Below, piece by piece: positions 48,055-57,229 of a DNA stretch of 64,000 bases (position 1 is its first letter; the number at the start of each line of letters is the position of its first letter). This stretch comes from Crenothrix polyspora (GTDB lineage Bacteria > Pseudomonadota > Gammaproteobacteria > Methylococcales > Methylomonadaceae). The stretch spans positions 21,494-85,493 of the forward strand of contig NZ_FUKI01000057.1 of assembly GCF_900163755.1 (NCBI RefSeq), in the 5' to 3' direction. The position numbers were made by a program, and so were the translations under genes. The notes under the pieces were generated by a model. It was not told the DNA's origin and did not search any database. It saw only the letters and a program-made list of their open reading frames with translations.

Positions 48055-49167
48055 TCAAGATGTGATTTCATCTACTATTAATTGAATAATATAATCAACT
48101 TTTTCAAAAGGTAAGTCTGGATAAATAGGTAAGCAGATGACTTCATTGGATATTTTTTGCGCAACAGGTAAATTAGATACAACAGCAGATGGTAAACCTC
48201 TGTACATAGGAAAGTCACTTATTAATGGATAAAAATAGCGACGTGCATAAATATTGTTATCTCTTAATTTCTGAAATAATACGTCACGGTACAATGGATA
48301 TTCTGCGTTTACTAAAATAGGGAAATAAGAATAATTGGCTGTATTTTCAAGACTATTTGATAAATACTGAATACCTTTAATATTTTTTAATGCGCTTCTG
48401 TAACGCTCATCTATAGCTTTGCGCTTTTGCAATGCGTCATCAATATTTTTGAGTTGCAATAAGCCAAAAGCTGAGATGATTTCACTCATTTTTCCATTAA
48501 TGCCTGGTGCTACTACGGTGACTTCATCAACAAAACCAAAGTTTTTTAAATGATCGATACGCTGCTTTATTTTTGCATCTGGACAAATAATAGCGCCGCC
48601 TTCAAAAGTATTAAATACTTTAGTTGCATGAAAACTTAAAACTGATAAATCGCCATGATTAAGAATGCTTTCGTTTTTAAATTGAACACCAAAGGCGTGT
48701 GCAGCATCGTATATAACTTTTAATCCATAATTGTCAGCAATTTTTTGAATGCGCTCAACATCACAAGGTTGCCCGTAGCAATGTACCGCTAAAATAGCAG
48801 TTGTTTGAGGCGTGATGGCGGATTCTATTTTATCGGGATCCAGATTAAGTGTCTTAGAATCTATGTCTACAAAAACAGGTTTAATACCATTCCAAAGGAG
48901 TGAATGTGCAGTTGCAACAAAAGAATAAGGTGTTGTAATAACTTCGCCGGTAATTCGTAATGCCTGCAAGGCAGTTAATAAGGCGATGGTTCCATTAGTG
49001 AAAAGCGCAACATGCTTCACACCAAGATGCTCACACAGTTCCTGCTCCAGTTGTTGGTGAAATGGCCCCCCGTTTGTTAAAATTTTACTGTCCCAAATTT
49101 TTTCCAGATAGGGAATAAAGTCATTCAGTGGAGGTAAATGGGGTTGTGTAACATAAACTGGTTTCAT
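48055..49167 (-). CDS. DegT/DnrJ/EryC1 sugar aminotransferase
   Basis: PLP-dependent nucleotide-sugar aminotransferase, 370 residues. ILTNGGPFHQQLEQELCEHLGVKHVALFTNGTIAL, YDAAHAFGV and the PLP Lys in SFHATKVFNTFEGGAI. Closest in pattern to enzymes making dTDP-4-amino-4,6-dideoxy sugars (VioA-like), but the exact sugar is not readable. Adjacent to an acetyltransferase, suggesting an N-acetylated amino sugar. Confidence 0.9.
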   Translation of the reverse strand: MKPVYVTQPHLPPLNDFIPYLEKIWDSKILTNGGPFHQQLEQELCEHLGVKHVALFTNGTIALLTALQALRITGEVITTPYSFVATAHSLLWNGIKPVFVDIDSKTLNLDPDKIESAITPQTTAILAVHCYGQPCDVERIQKIADNYGLKVIYDAAHAFGVQFKNESILNHGDLSVLSFHATKVFNTFEGGAIICPDAKIKQRIDHLKNFGFVDEVTVVAPGINGKMSEIISAFGLLQLKNIDDALQKRKAIDERYRSALKNIKGIQYLSNSLENTANYSYFPILVNAEYPLYRDVLFQKLRDNNIYARRYFYPLISDFPMYRGLPSAVVSNLPVAQKISNEVICLPIYPDLPFEKVDYIIQLIVDEITS

Positions 49168-49212
49168 TTAAAATCTCATTAATTTTTGAAAATACATACT
49201 GTATTAATCAAT

Positions 49213-50004
49213 TTATCCAACACATGATTTTTTCCTGAAAAGAAAAAGTGGTTCCTGAGCATTTACGCCGTAGTAAATTGGATCTATGTCTGAAAGTGTC
49301 GATTCGTGATGTTTTAAATCAGCTACGAAACCTACCGAAGTAAAGCGATCGAAAATATCTAAGCCGTATAAGCGAACGTGATCTTCTTGGCCATATACTT
49401 GAAGGCGTAATAAATCATTGTCTATACCTGAATCTTCAAAAGTTGATTTTAGCTTTGAACTGAATGGTGTTTGCAATATGACAATACCACCACTTTTTAA
49501 AACACGTATTAATTCTGATAAGGCTTTGAAATCATCTGGAATATGTTCTAGCACATGATTAGCAATAACAAAATCAAATGTTTCAGACTCATAAGGTATA
49601 TTTGTCATATCTATTTTTTCAATATCTAGTTCCGTTGGAAACAAATCAGCTTTTACATAATTCAAAGGTTTAAACTCGTTAATTATTTTTGAAAGTCTTT
49701 TTTCTGGGGCGAAATGCAGAATTTTTGCACCTGCTAATTTATTAACGATTTCTAGCTTCTCTAAATACAAATAAAGATGCCGCTCTCTATCATGCGATCC
49801 ACATAAAGGGCATGAGAAATTATCAACATCACTGCCAACGATATCAAGTATAGACATGAGTATTGGTTGTGCTTTCCAACCACCTCTGTAACAAGAAAAT
49901 TCACTAACATTACTATGGCAAATACAGCAGTATTTTTTCACTTCAGTTTTATTATTAAATATATTAATTATTTTATTATAGAATTTATTAAGTACTGAAA
50001 TCAT
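49213..50004 (-). CDS. SAM-dependent methyltransferase with N-terminal zinc-ribbon-like Cys pairs
   Basis: 263 residues. N-terminus has KKYCCICHSNVSEF and SCPLCGSHDRERHLYLYL, two CxxC pairs that look like a zinc ribbon. The methyltransferase core follows (AKILHFAPEKRLSKII, NYVKADLFPTELDIEKIDMTN, FDFVIANHVLEHIPDDFKALSELIRVLKSGG), with the SAM-binding loop altered from GxGxG. Such genes are common in surface-glycan loci and methylate sugars or lipids. Confidence 0.85.
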   Translation of the reverse strand: MISVLNKFYNKIINIFNNKTEVKKYCCICHSNVSEFSCYRGGWKAQPILMSILDIVGSDVDNFSCPLCGSHDRERHLYLYLEKLEIVNKLAGAKILHFAPEKRLSKIINEFKPLNYVKADLFPTELDIEKIDMTNIPYESETFDFVIANHVLEHIPDDFKALSELIRVLKSGGIVILQTPFSSKLKSTFEDSGIDNDLLRLQVYGQEDHVRLYGLDIFDRFTSVGFVADLKHHESTLSDIDPIYYGVNAQEPLFLFRKKSCVG

Positions 50005-50024
50005 GTGAACCTTTAGAATATATT

Positions 50025-51530
50025 TTAATGTAATTTTCTTTTATATAAAATATTTTTTATTAAGTAAGTCTCCGCTCCTTCAGGGCGACGCACTAATAGC
50101 CATGTTATTATAATAGTAGCACTATAAATGCAAATCCCTATTATTATTTCTAATAATAAACGAGTAACAGGTATAAATTTGGTGCTAACCGGATAAAATG
50201 AATTTAATAAATTCAGCTCATTAGTAATAATGCTATCTAATGAGATTAATACTATTATCATAATGGCAGCTGCAAAAATAGGTCTTATTAAAGATAAAAA
50301 AAATACAGATGCACTTAGTATACGAATTTTAAATAAAATAACGCCAATTAATAAAACAGACCCTGCTGTAATAACTATAAATCGTATTATCGCAAAATAT
50401 TGTGCATCGGCATAAACATCAAAATAAAACACGATACCCACATATAAAATAGCTTGAAACCAAATAATTAAAGCCTGTGTTTTTACTTTACCTAAAGCCA
50501 ATAATGCGTAACCACTGGAATGAGCCAACGTGCCCACTAAATGACTGAGTGACATAATTTTAATAACAGGAACAACAAATAACCATTTTTCACCTAATAA
50601 TAAAAACACAATATCATAGGCAACAAACATTAGCCCTAAACTTGCCGGTATTGCAACCAAACTTTGCACACCTAAGGCTAATGCAACACGCTCAGAAAAA
50701 GCCTTAGGGTCATCTCGCTTTTCCACAAAAGCAGGAAATAAAACGCGCCCCAATGGTGAAAGTAACTCTGTGGTTGGTAACGATGAAATTTCAGCAGCAA
50801 CCGTATAGCCTCCTAACATAGTAGCATCTAAACTACGCCCTACACATAAACTATCCATACGGGTATCAAAATAGATACCAATATTTTTAAATAATATCCA
50901 TTGCGAAAATGACCATATCTCTTTAATACGCAACAAACAAATTCGAGGTCTAAAAGTATGCATGTTATAACTTAATATAACACCACTAATGCGCCCTGCC
51001 ATTGAACCCAATACCATTGCCCAATAAGATTTTAAAAGATAAGCAACACTTAAAGTAACTAAAAACCCTATCAATCGTTTGCAAAAAAAAAACTTAAAAT
51101 CACGACTAAACTGCATGTCTTTTTGAAATGTTATAATACCAATATTTTCTAAACCACCGATAATAATAGTAGCAGACATTACCTGAAGTACTTTTTCAAT
51201 AGCCGGATTATTAAAATAAACGGATATAAGCGGCGCTGTCATAAAGACAATAAGACTTGCCAGACTGGCTTGCAATAAGCGTAATGTCCATGCGGTATTG
51301 TAATCATCTTTATCTGGATTTTTTTTATGTATCAGCACCTGAGCAACACCCAGATCCAGCAATACATCAATAAAACCTACTACTAATGACGCCATTGATA
51401 CAATACCAAAATCAGCAGGGATAAGTAACCTTGCAAGTATTATCATACTCACAAAACCAATTAACCTATCTGACCAGCGCATGGCTACTGTCAGTATTGC
51501 ACCGTTAAATATTTTATTTTTTCGTTGCAT
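50025..51530 (-). CDS. Polysaccharide flippase (Wzx/MATE-like)
   Basis: 501 residues and about 12-14 membrane helices. N-terminus GAILTVAMRWSDRLIGFVSMIILARLLIPADFGIVSMASLV is typical for lipopolysaccharide flippases of the RfbX/WzxC type. Exports lipid-linked repeat units. Very AT-rich relative to the housekeeping genes of the window. Confidence 0.9.
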   Translation of the reverse strand: MQRKNKIFNGAILTVAMRWSDRLIGFVSMIILARLLIPADFGIVSMASLVVGFIDVLLDLGVAQVLIHKKNPDKDDYNTAWTLRLLQASLASLIVFMTAPLISVYFNNPAIEKVLQVMSATIIIGGLENIGIITFQKDMQFSRDFKFFFCKRLIGFLVTLSVAYLLKSYWAMVLGSMAGRISGVILSYNMHTFRPRICLLRIKEIWSFSQWILFKNIGIYFDTRMDSLCVGRSLDATMLGGYTVAAEISSLPTTELLSPLGRVLFPAFVEKRDDPKAFSERVALALGVQSLVAIPASLGLMFVAYDIVFLLLGEKWLFVVPVIKIMSLSHLVGTLAHSSGYALLALGKVKTQALIIWFQAILYVGIVFYFDVYADAQYFAIIRFIVITAGSVLLIGVILFKIRILSASVFFLSLIRPIFAAAIMIIVLISLDSIITNELNLLNSFYPVSTKFIPVTRLLLEIIIGICIYSATIIITWLLVRRPEGAETYLIKNILYKRKLH

Positions 51531-51707
51531 TTATTGTTTTATAACACGACTTATAATAAAAATTCTTATATCGATTTTCAGATAAATAATCTTCATTTAT
51601 TACACTTAAAAATTAAAATAAATTGTTTAACGTCAATAAGTGTATAAATTATTTATCTAAAAATAGAGATATAAAATAATGGTAATTTTATAAAAACTGA
51701 TAGTTTT

Positions 51708-52679
51708 TTAAAGCATACGATAATTTATATGATAAAGATAACGAAATTCATCACTCCATTTGGTATGCCAATCCATAACTTTGCCATAAAATTCAATATT
51801 TTTAACCAAGTGACTATTAAAAATATACTCAAATGCATCTTGCCGCATTAACATCGCAGGCGACGATGTGGTAATAGCTTCATCATAAGTGGTTTTTAAA
51901 ATAACTAAACTTTGACTATCTTTAATGCACAAATCAATAGCGACCAGCCGGTCATCATAATAATATTGGAAAACTAACGCATCATCATGCCGACAAAAAT
52001 TGATCAACATATCACGATAAAATTTACCTTGGTTATTATCAATATGAATAGCAGTACCGCCGACATTTTTCCAACCTGCCGACTCTAACTTTCCGTATTC
52101 GATAATCGCTTGTGATATTTGTTCTATCGAGGTTATTATTTTTAACGTAATTTTCGTTGTTTCTCGCTCTAATCGATTGCGTTGACGCTTTAAATTTTGC
52201 CGCAAATTTTTGCCACGTTGCTGCCAATAATCGTCAAAATTGCCCGCAACAATAACCCGCGCCGTCTGAATATAATTGAGTGTCGTTAATTTATCTTGGT
52301 TTTCGGGGCGAGCTAATAAGTCAGGATCTTGCTGGGTAATGCCAAATAATAAAGTTGAAAAAGGCAAACACTTGAGTAATTGCGCCATTAATAAAGCGGT
52401 TGATACGTCACGTTTTTGCAGCCATAAGCCAAGCGGCGCTTGTGAGGGTTGCAGTGTTTCCCACACACCAAATTTGCGCTTGGTGATAATTGCCATTGCC
52501 GCCGGATCACTGGCATTGCCGCAAATAGCCAGACGATCGGCGCTAGTACTAAAATACGCTAACAATGGAATCACAAAGTCTGTGCTTAATAAGGTAGTTT
52601 GTCTGGCTTGTACATTGAGTTTATCCCAACTGACTTGATGCCAAATAAAATCTGTCAGTGGATAAAATTTCCAATGCAT
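51708..52679 (-). CDS. FemAB/GNAT-type acyltransferase (CelD/BcsL-like)
   Basis: 323 residues from the ATG at 52679, which overlaps the stop of the upstream gene (TAATG). It shows a YWQQRGKNLRQNLKRQRNRLERE segment and a C-terminal GNAT-like fold (QYYYDDRLVAIDLCIKDSQSLVILKTTYDEAITTSSPAMLMRQDAFEYIF). Members transfer acyl groups in polysaccharide or cell-envelope synthesis. The specific reaction is unknown. Confidence 0.8.
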   Translation of the reverse strand: MHWKFYPLTDFIWHQVSWDKLNVQARQTTLLSTDFVIPLLAYFSTSADRLAICGNASDPAAMAIITKRKFGVWETLQPSQAPLGLWLQKRDVSTALLMAQLLKCLPFSTLLFGITQQDPDLLARPENQDKLTTLNYIQTARVIVAGNFDDYWQQRGKNLRQNLKRQRNRLERETTKITLKIITSIEQISQAIIEYGKLESAGWKNVGGTAIHIDNNQGKFYRDMLINFCRHDDALVFQYYYDDRLVAIDLCIKDSQSLVILKTTYDEAITTSSPAMLMRQDAFEYIFNSHLVKNIEFYGKVMDWHTKWSDEFRYLYHINYRML

Positions 52680-53866
52680 TAGACTTCCTTGCTTAGCGTG
52701 TGCGCTATGCAAGCAATCATCCAATCAACTTCTTGATCGGTTAACGATTGATGACACGGAAATTGAAAAATATGCCGACTGTAATCTATGCTAACCGAAC
52801 ACACTTGCACGTTAATCTGTGCATCTAAAAACTCCCCAAAGCGCCAAATAGGAATACCCTGCATTTTAAGCTCGATGAAAGATTGCTGCGGATAGTCAAC
52901 GTACAGCGGATAAACCCAGGGAACTATTTGATCGGGTAAGCTTTCAAATAAAGCACGACTATTAGGTAATGGTGCGAGTGCTGCGTGTAATTTCTGGTAG
53001 ATTTCTCGGCGTCGATACGCTGAATCATTTAAAGCGTATTGGCTAATAATAAGCCGAGAAAACAATGAAATGCCTTTATGTACCCATGCCTCGTCTAATC
53101 CATAACCGCCATCGGATGACGAAGGCCCTTGGCTTACACCCGATGACGGGCGTAATTTTTTTAGCGTCATCCAGACAGTATTTTTTAAACCTAACAAAAC
53201 TTTTAAACATTTTCCAACAATACCCAGTCGCTTATATGCAATACTTTTTTCAATGCTATTAATCAACGATTTTAGTTGAAAACTGATACCAGGCACTGTC
53301 ACTTTAACATCGGTTAAATTAATAGTTTCAGAACATAAAAGCCCACCTTCATAGACAGGTAAAAACTTCATCGTACTGGCAATCGCATAATCCCCCACTT
53401 TGCCAACACGTTGATTTTTATAACGGCCAAAAAATGCGTGGGCACAGTCTTCAATCAACTTAATGCCGTGTTGATCGCACAGCGCTCTGATAGCTGTTAA
53501 ATCTTGAATAAAACCAAAATAATGCGTCACAACAATAACTTTGATCTGCGGTGTAATTTTGTGCTTCACATCATCCAGTTTAATGGATGTGTCTGGATTA
53601 ATTGCATAAAACACCGGTGTTGCACACAAGCATTTAACCGGCGCAATCATGGCTTCACAATGATAAGCAGGTAGCAATACAGCATCGTCTGGCCGTAAAC
53701 CAATATGCTCTAATGCCAATGCAAGAGCGTATCGACCACTGAGTGGCATACATTGGTATTTAACATCCAATACCGACGCTATTGGCGGATAAACGCCTTT
53801 AAAAGACTTATGCGCACCTAATACGGAGGTTATCGGGATAGCTGGCCTAGGATAAACACTGCTCAA
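52679..53866 (-). CDS. DegT/DnrJ/EryC1-like aminotransferase (second in cluster)
   Basis: 395 residues. The PLP Lys is in IASTMKFLPVYEGGLL, and DAVLLPAYHCEAMIAPV, LIEDCAHAFFGRYKNQRVGKVGDY fit the family. Distant from the enzyme at 48055, with an insertion around residues 200-260 (ILFSRLIIS..). First gene of the cluster; translation of the GNAT-type gene is coupled to it. Possibly aminates a sugar or lipid-linked intermediate. Confidence 0.85.
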   Translation of the reverse strand: MSSVYPRPAIPITSVLGAHKSFKGVYPPIASVLDVKYQCMPLSGRYALALALEHIGLRPDDAVLLPAYHCEAMIAPVKCLCATPVFYAINPDTSIKLDDVKHKITPQIKVIVVTHYFGFIQDLTAIRALCDQHGIKLIEDCAHAFFGRYKNQRVGKVGDYAIASTMKFLPVYEGGLLCSETINLTDVKVTVPGISFQLKSLINSIEKSIAYKRLGIVGKCLKVLLGLKNTVWMTLKKLRPSSGVSQGPSSSDGGYGLDEAWVHKGISLFSRLIISQYALNDSAYRRREIYQKLHAALAPLPNSRALFESLPDQIVPWVYPLYVDYPQQSFIELKMQGIPIWRFGEFLDAQINVQVCSVSIDYSRHIFQFPCHQSLTDQEVDWMIACIAHTLSKEV

Positions 53867-54337
53867 AGTTGTAATTAGAATCGAGTATTGTGTGTAATTA
53901 TTAAAGTATTAATATTTTTTAACTGAAATTAAAGTGTAGTTTATATTACGTAAAATATTAAAAAGTTTATGTATTTTTGTAAAAAATTGGCAATGTTAGC
54001 GTTAACTATGCAGCGAATATAGATCGCATATACCGTATTTCTAATCATAATGCCTGCGATGTGACGGTGCAAATTAGGTGACGCTAACAACTCCCGACAC
54101 ATGGCGCACTGCATTATTGAAATTGGTTAACTTATTTCAAGTAAAATCCATCTCAGCTTAAATGAACAGCCGTAAAATACCCTAAAAGCCAGTGATTTTA
54201 GCGCCGATAACAACTATTAAAATAGCCTAAAGTATGTTACAAATAATCTGAGAGTATGGATTTTTGTATCTGAAAAGGATGCGCTAATAAGTCAGATTAA
54301 CCGAGAAATACTAATTTTCAAACACTGAGGTTTTATC
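53867..54337. other. Divergent regulatory gap between polysaccharide cluster and sodC
   Basis: 471 AT-rich bases without a credible gene. Must hold promoters for both directions. I saw no secure box pair. The sodC Shine-Dalgarno (TGAGG) is at 54326-54330. Confidence 0.5.
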
Positions 54338-54922
54338 ATGAAAAAATACATTCTTTCTTTAGTAATCAGCGCCTTGTGTGCAACCGCACAGGCTTCTAAT
54401 CAATATAATTCAGCTAAAGCAAATATTTACAATAAAGACGGTGTTGCTTTAGGCAAAGTAGAGTTTACTCAACATAACGACGGTGTGGAAATTAAGGTTG
54501 ATGTTGCTAAGCTGCCCGCAGGATTTCATGGTTTTCATATTCATGCCGTAGGGCAATGCGTGGTTGCAAACACAATTCCAGCAACAGCGCCTTTCGCTTC
54601 AGCCATGGGGCATTTTAAACGGGATTTGAATGTGCCTTCTAATCATCAGAATCACAGTGGTGATTTTCCCGTTTTGTTAGTAAACCAAAACAGTAAAGTA
54701 AAAACCGTTTTTAAAACAGATCGTTTTAAAATCAAGGATCTTTTCGATGCGGATGGCAGTGCTGTTATTATACATGCCGATGCTGACAACTATGCAAACA
54801 CTCCAGCCGCTAGATATACTCAAACACCTATCGCCACACCACCAGTAACCGGCGCTGATGCAACAACTTTAGCGACAGGTGATTCTGGCGCTAGAAGTGC
54901 TTGCGGTGTTGTAAAGCGCTAA
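54338..54922 (+). CDS. sodC: Superoxide dismutase [Cu-Zn]
   Basis: 194 residues with a signal peptide (ILSLVISALCATAQA), so periplasmic. Copper/zinc ligands: GFHGFHIHAVGQC, GHFKRDLNVPSNHQNHSGDFPVLLV and IIHADADNYAN. C-terminal GDSGARSACGVVKR with the structural Cys. The first dimer loop (NTIPATAPFASAMGHF) is longer than in E. coli. Defends the periplasm against superoxide. Confidence 0.94.
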   Translation: MKKYILSLVISALCATAQASNQYNSAKANIYNKDGVALGKVEFTQHNDGVEIKVDVAKLPAGFHGFHIHAVGQCVVANTIPATAPFASAMGHFKRDLNVPSNHQNHSGDFPVLLVNQNSKVKTVFKTDRFKIKDLFDADGSAVIIHADADNYANTPAARYTQTPIATPPVTGADATTLATGDSGARSACGVVKR

Positions 54923-54944
54923 ACCGCATATTCACAAATTGCAC

Positions 54945-54973
54945 AGATGACGAATCTCAAAGACTCGTCATCT
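54945..54973. terminator. Hairpin between convergent sodC and hydroxylase genes
   Basis: AGATGACGA and TCGTCATCT arms with an 11-base loop (inner TCT/AGA can also pair). It sits 22 bases past the sodC stop and just before the stop of the opposite-strand gene, so it could end transcription from both sides. Confidence 0.7.
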
Positions 54974-54988
54974 TGCGGGATATGTTCT

Positions 54989-56038
54989 TCATATCTGCTG
55001 GACTGTCTTTGAAAAATAAGCCACTACGCCATTGTTAACCGGCCTAGCACCATAGATTTTGGTAATAATGTCTTTCTTGGCTTCCAGCCAATCATTCATA
55101 TCGTCACCAGGACTAAAACCGCGCTTTTCAGCTTTATAATAGGCTGCTTCAGCAATCATGTGTTCCAGCACAGTAGGCTTAATTGCAATAACCAACGATG
55201 TGGCTATTACCACAGGTTTTGACATAGGTGTTGTCATTGTCAAACCATCTCTTATCAAGCCCATAACACTTAGCGGCGCATAACCCTTAATGCCTATGGC
55301 TGCTGGACTGGCTTCGGTACGCGAGCCAAACAGACTGTCCCACACCGATAATACCGCACCGTAGTTACTATCGTGTTCACTGCGCAAGGTGGAGTGATGG
55401 GCACGGTGTAAATAAGGCACAATCACAACTTTTCCGAGCCAAATTTCAGCGTTAAAACGAATGTTGGTGTGATGAAACATAATAAACAACGTGCTAATAG
55501 CCTCACTGATCAATACCGTCATTTCTTCAATACCGAGCAAGACAATGCCAATAGCCTTGAAAAGGTTAGTTAACAGCACCTCTAAAAAATGTGTCCGAAA
55601 CGCGGTAGTGACGTTGAGTGCGGCATCGCTGTGGTGTACTTTATGAAACATCCACAAGCAATCGTAGCGATGACAAATCCTGTGCCAGACGTACAATAGC
55701 AAATCCAGCGCCAACAATGACAGCAAGGCTTTTAATGCCGGGCTAGACATATCACTCAGTAAACCTCGATCAGCATAATGTTTCGCTAACAAAAACAACG
55801 AAGTTACCGACAACAAAGACATCACGACACTGTTAATTAAAAACAGCCCCATGTTGGTAAGATACGAATGCTTTAGGTTTTTCTTACTCAGTTTTTCGCG
55901 TGGTACATGTAACTCAGCAGTAACCAATAAGATGAAAGTAGTTAACAACAGCATTGCTACCCAGGTTTCGGGCGGCAGTGTCGGCCACAGTACGTGATAG
56001 TCAAATACAGATAACAAAGTTAGGTAGTCGCTTAGCAT
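54989..56038 (-). CDS. Fatty-acid hydroxylase / sterol desaturase superfamily membrane protein
   Basis: 349 residues. The ATG at 56038 follows AAGGAG at the right distance; a longer frame to 56134 is less likely. Several membrane helices and the di-iron His motifs of the superfamily: HRICHRYDCLWMFHKVHHSD, TTAFRTHFLE, FHHTNIRF and LHRAHHSTLR. Acts on a lipid in the membrane with O2; hydroxylation of a fatty acid, sterol or hopanoid cannot be distinguished from sequence. Confidence 0.85.
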   Translation of the reverse strand: MLSDYLTLLSVFDYHVLWPTLPPETWVAMLLLTTFILLVTAELHVPREKLSKKNLKHSYLTNMGLFLINSVVMSLLSVTSLFLLAKHYADRGLLSDMSSPALKALLSLLALDLLLYVWHRICHRYDCLWMFHKVHHSDAALNVTTAFRTHFLEVLLTNLFKAIGIVLLGIEEMTVLISEAISTLFIMFHHTNIRFNAEIWLGKVVIVPYLHRAHHSTLRSEHDSNYGAVLSVWDSLFGSRTEASPAAIGIKGYAPLSVMGLIRDGLTMTTPMSKPVVIATSLVIAIKPTVLEHMIAEAAYYKAEKRGFSPGDDMNDWLEAKKDIITKIYGARPVNNGVVAYFSKTVQQI

Positions 56039-56393
56039 GGTTTTCTCCTTGATAGATAGTCTTATCATTTGAATTGATTCAAAGCTTACACGCTCAATAT
56101 GACTGCTGCATGAAACTCTGTCATAAACCATCAAATTAAATAATGAGACCTAAAATACATCTTCATCGTATGAGACTTTTATCTCATACCCATATATTAT
56201 TTTAAGCAATATAAGTGCCAATATTAAAAACAAACTATAAATAAATGTATCTTGCTATTTATAATAGCATTTTTTATTAAAAACATTCATAACGACAATT
56301 CAAAACATCCATTTTTTTTAAAATAAAGCGGGATTATTGTGCATAGCCGCATCAAATCAGTGCGATTTATTAAGGTTTCCTTAAAATCCTAAA

Positions 56394-56401
56394 TTGGTGC
56401 A
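56394..56401 (+). promoter_or_regulatory. TTGGTGCA box (possible NtrC half-site)
   Basis: TTGGTGCA is half of the NtrC-type TGCAC-N-GGTGCA site and lies about 135 bases before the sigma-54 promoter. The same octamer stands about 158 bases before the second sigma-54 promoter (58759-58766). The other half is weak in both places. Confidence 0.35.
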
Positions 56402-56530
56402 TTTTAAAGCCAACACGCACAAGGATAATGCAGCTTGGTGACTCGTATAACTTGATTAGCAACCAGTGAATATCTGTAAGTTATTATTAATAAATGCAAT
56501 ATTTTATTTTATAGAGAAGAAATAAAATAT

Positions 56531-56546
56531 TGGCATTATATTTGCT
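56531..56546 (+). promoter_or_regulatory. Sigma-54 promoter of the cupin-ANTAR-sensor operon
   Basis: TTGGCAT-N5-TTGCTTT: GG at 56532-56533, exactly ten bases, GC at 56544-56545. This is a near-consensus -24/-12 element and implies nitrogen-type activator control. Transcription would begin near 56557 and the message would run through two hairpin units before the cupin gene. Confidence 0.75.
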
Positions 56547-56623
56547 TTACTAACTACAAGGATAGTGTGTTTTTTTATGTAACGAATATCTGTTTCTTGA
56601 TTTGCCTCAGCTATACCCTCCGT

Positions 56624-56665
56624 ATTGACAGGATGTCAATGGATGCAAGGATGCATCTTTTTTTT
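56624..56665 (+). promoter_or_regulatory. Leader hairpin unit 1 (candidate ANTAR target / terminator)
   Basis: Two adjacent hairpins. First: ATTGAC-AGGAT-GTCAAT (56624-56640). Second, one base later: GATGC-AAGGAT-GCATC (56642-56657), followed by eight Ts. The hexaloop AAGGAT has A at position 1 and G at position 4, the known ANTAR-recognition pattern. The stem plus T-run also looks like an intrinsic terminator. The first hairpin has a five-base loop, not six. Confidence 0.6.
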
Positions 56666-56755
56666 AAAAAGAGGAGTGACTGGGATAATCAGCACAACTG
56701 TGTTTTTGCATTATCTATTGTTTTTATGTTGCTAAAGTTGTACCTCTCCTGTGAA

Positions 56756-56794
56756 GACTGGATGTCGATATGATGCAAGGATGCATCTTTTTTT
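56756..56794 (+). promoter_or_regulatory. Leader hairpin unit 2 (duplicate of unit 1)
   Basis: GAC-TGGAT-GTC (56756-56766), then GATGC-AAGGAT-GCATC (56772-56787) and seven Ts. The order and most bases match unit 1, so the leader carries a tandem duplication. The T-run ends 34 bases before the cupin start codon. Confidence 0.6.
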
Positions 56795-56828
56795 AAAACA
56801 TCACACAAACCAAAAACCCGAATACGTT

Positions 56829-57200
56829 ATGGTTATCGAAGCAAGAATACTACCTGTCGCAGACTATATTCAGCCATCAGAAGGCGAACCGATACGTTCG
56901 GTTGTGCTCGAAACCCCAGAGTCAATTATTGTTGTTTGGCATGTGCAAACAGGGCAAGAAATTCCAGCCCATATCCATCCTTACGGCCAAGATACCTGGA
57001 CGGTGCTTTCTGGCATGGCCGACTATTTTGCAGGTGACGGCCTTGCATACAGTATTACAACGCACGACATTGCAGTTGCTACGCCTGGCCAAGTGCATGG
57101 TGCAAAAAACAGGGCTTCAGAGCCGTTTGTATTCGTCTCTGTTGTAGCACCCGGTAATGCCGGATACGCCTTGGCTGAAGCAAAGGACAAGGAACAGTAG
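56829..57200 (+). CDS. Small cupin-domain protein
   Basis: 123 residues starting with MVIEARILPVADYIQ; the frame opens earlier (56751) but that part is the hairpin leader. Cupin motif 1: HVQTGQEIPAHIHPYGQDTWTVLSG with two His; motif 2: DIAVATPGQVHGAKN with one His. Probably a metal-binding small-molecule sensor or enzyme. First gene of an operon with the ANTAR protein 29 bases downstream. Confidence 0.85.
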   Translation: MVIEARILPVADYIQPSEGEPIRSVVLETPESIIVVWHVQTGQEIPAHIHPYGQDTWTVLSGMADYFAGDGLAYSITTHDIAVATPGQVHGAKNRASEPFVFVSVVAPGNAGYALAEAKDKEQ

Positions 57201-57229
57201 TCACACGCCTCTCAGAACACACTAAACAC

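Larger units (their letters stand above)
56039..56828. other. Long non-coding region with sigma-54 promoter and tandem hairpin leader
   Basis: 790 bases. It contains a TTGGTGCA box (56394-56401, like half of an NtrC site), a sigma-54-type promoter (56531-56546) and a leader with two hairpin units (56624-56665 and 56756-56794). A 68-codon frame at 56567-56773 is covered by the hairpins and is not a gene. Confidence 0.6.

Noticed and set aside
53940..54040. TTGGCAATGTTAGCGTT upstream of sodC as a sigma-54 promoter
   Set aside because: Spacing after GG does not place GC at ten bases, so the -12 element is missing.
56567..56773. 68-codon reading frame upstream of the cupin gene
   Set aside because: It runs through two hairpin units and T-runs that fit an RNA leader; its composition is not protein-like and the start lacks a ribosome site.
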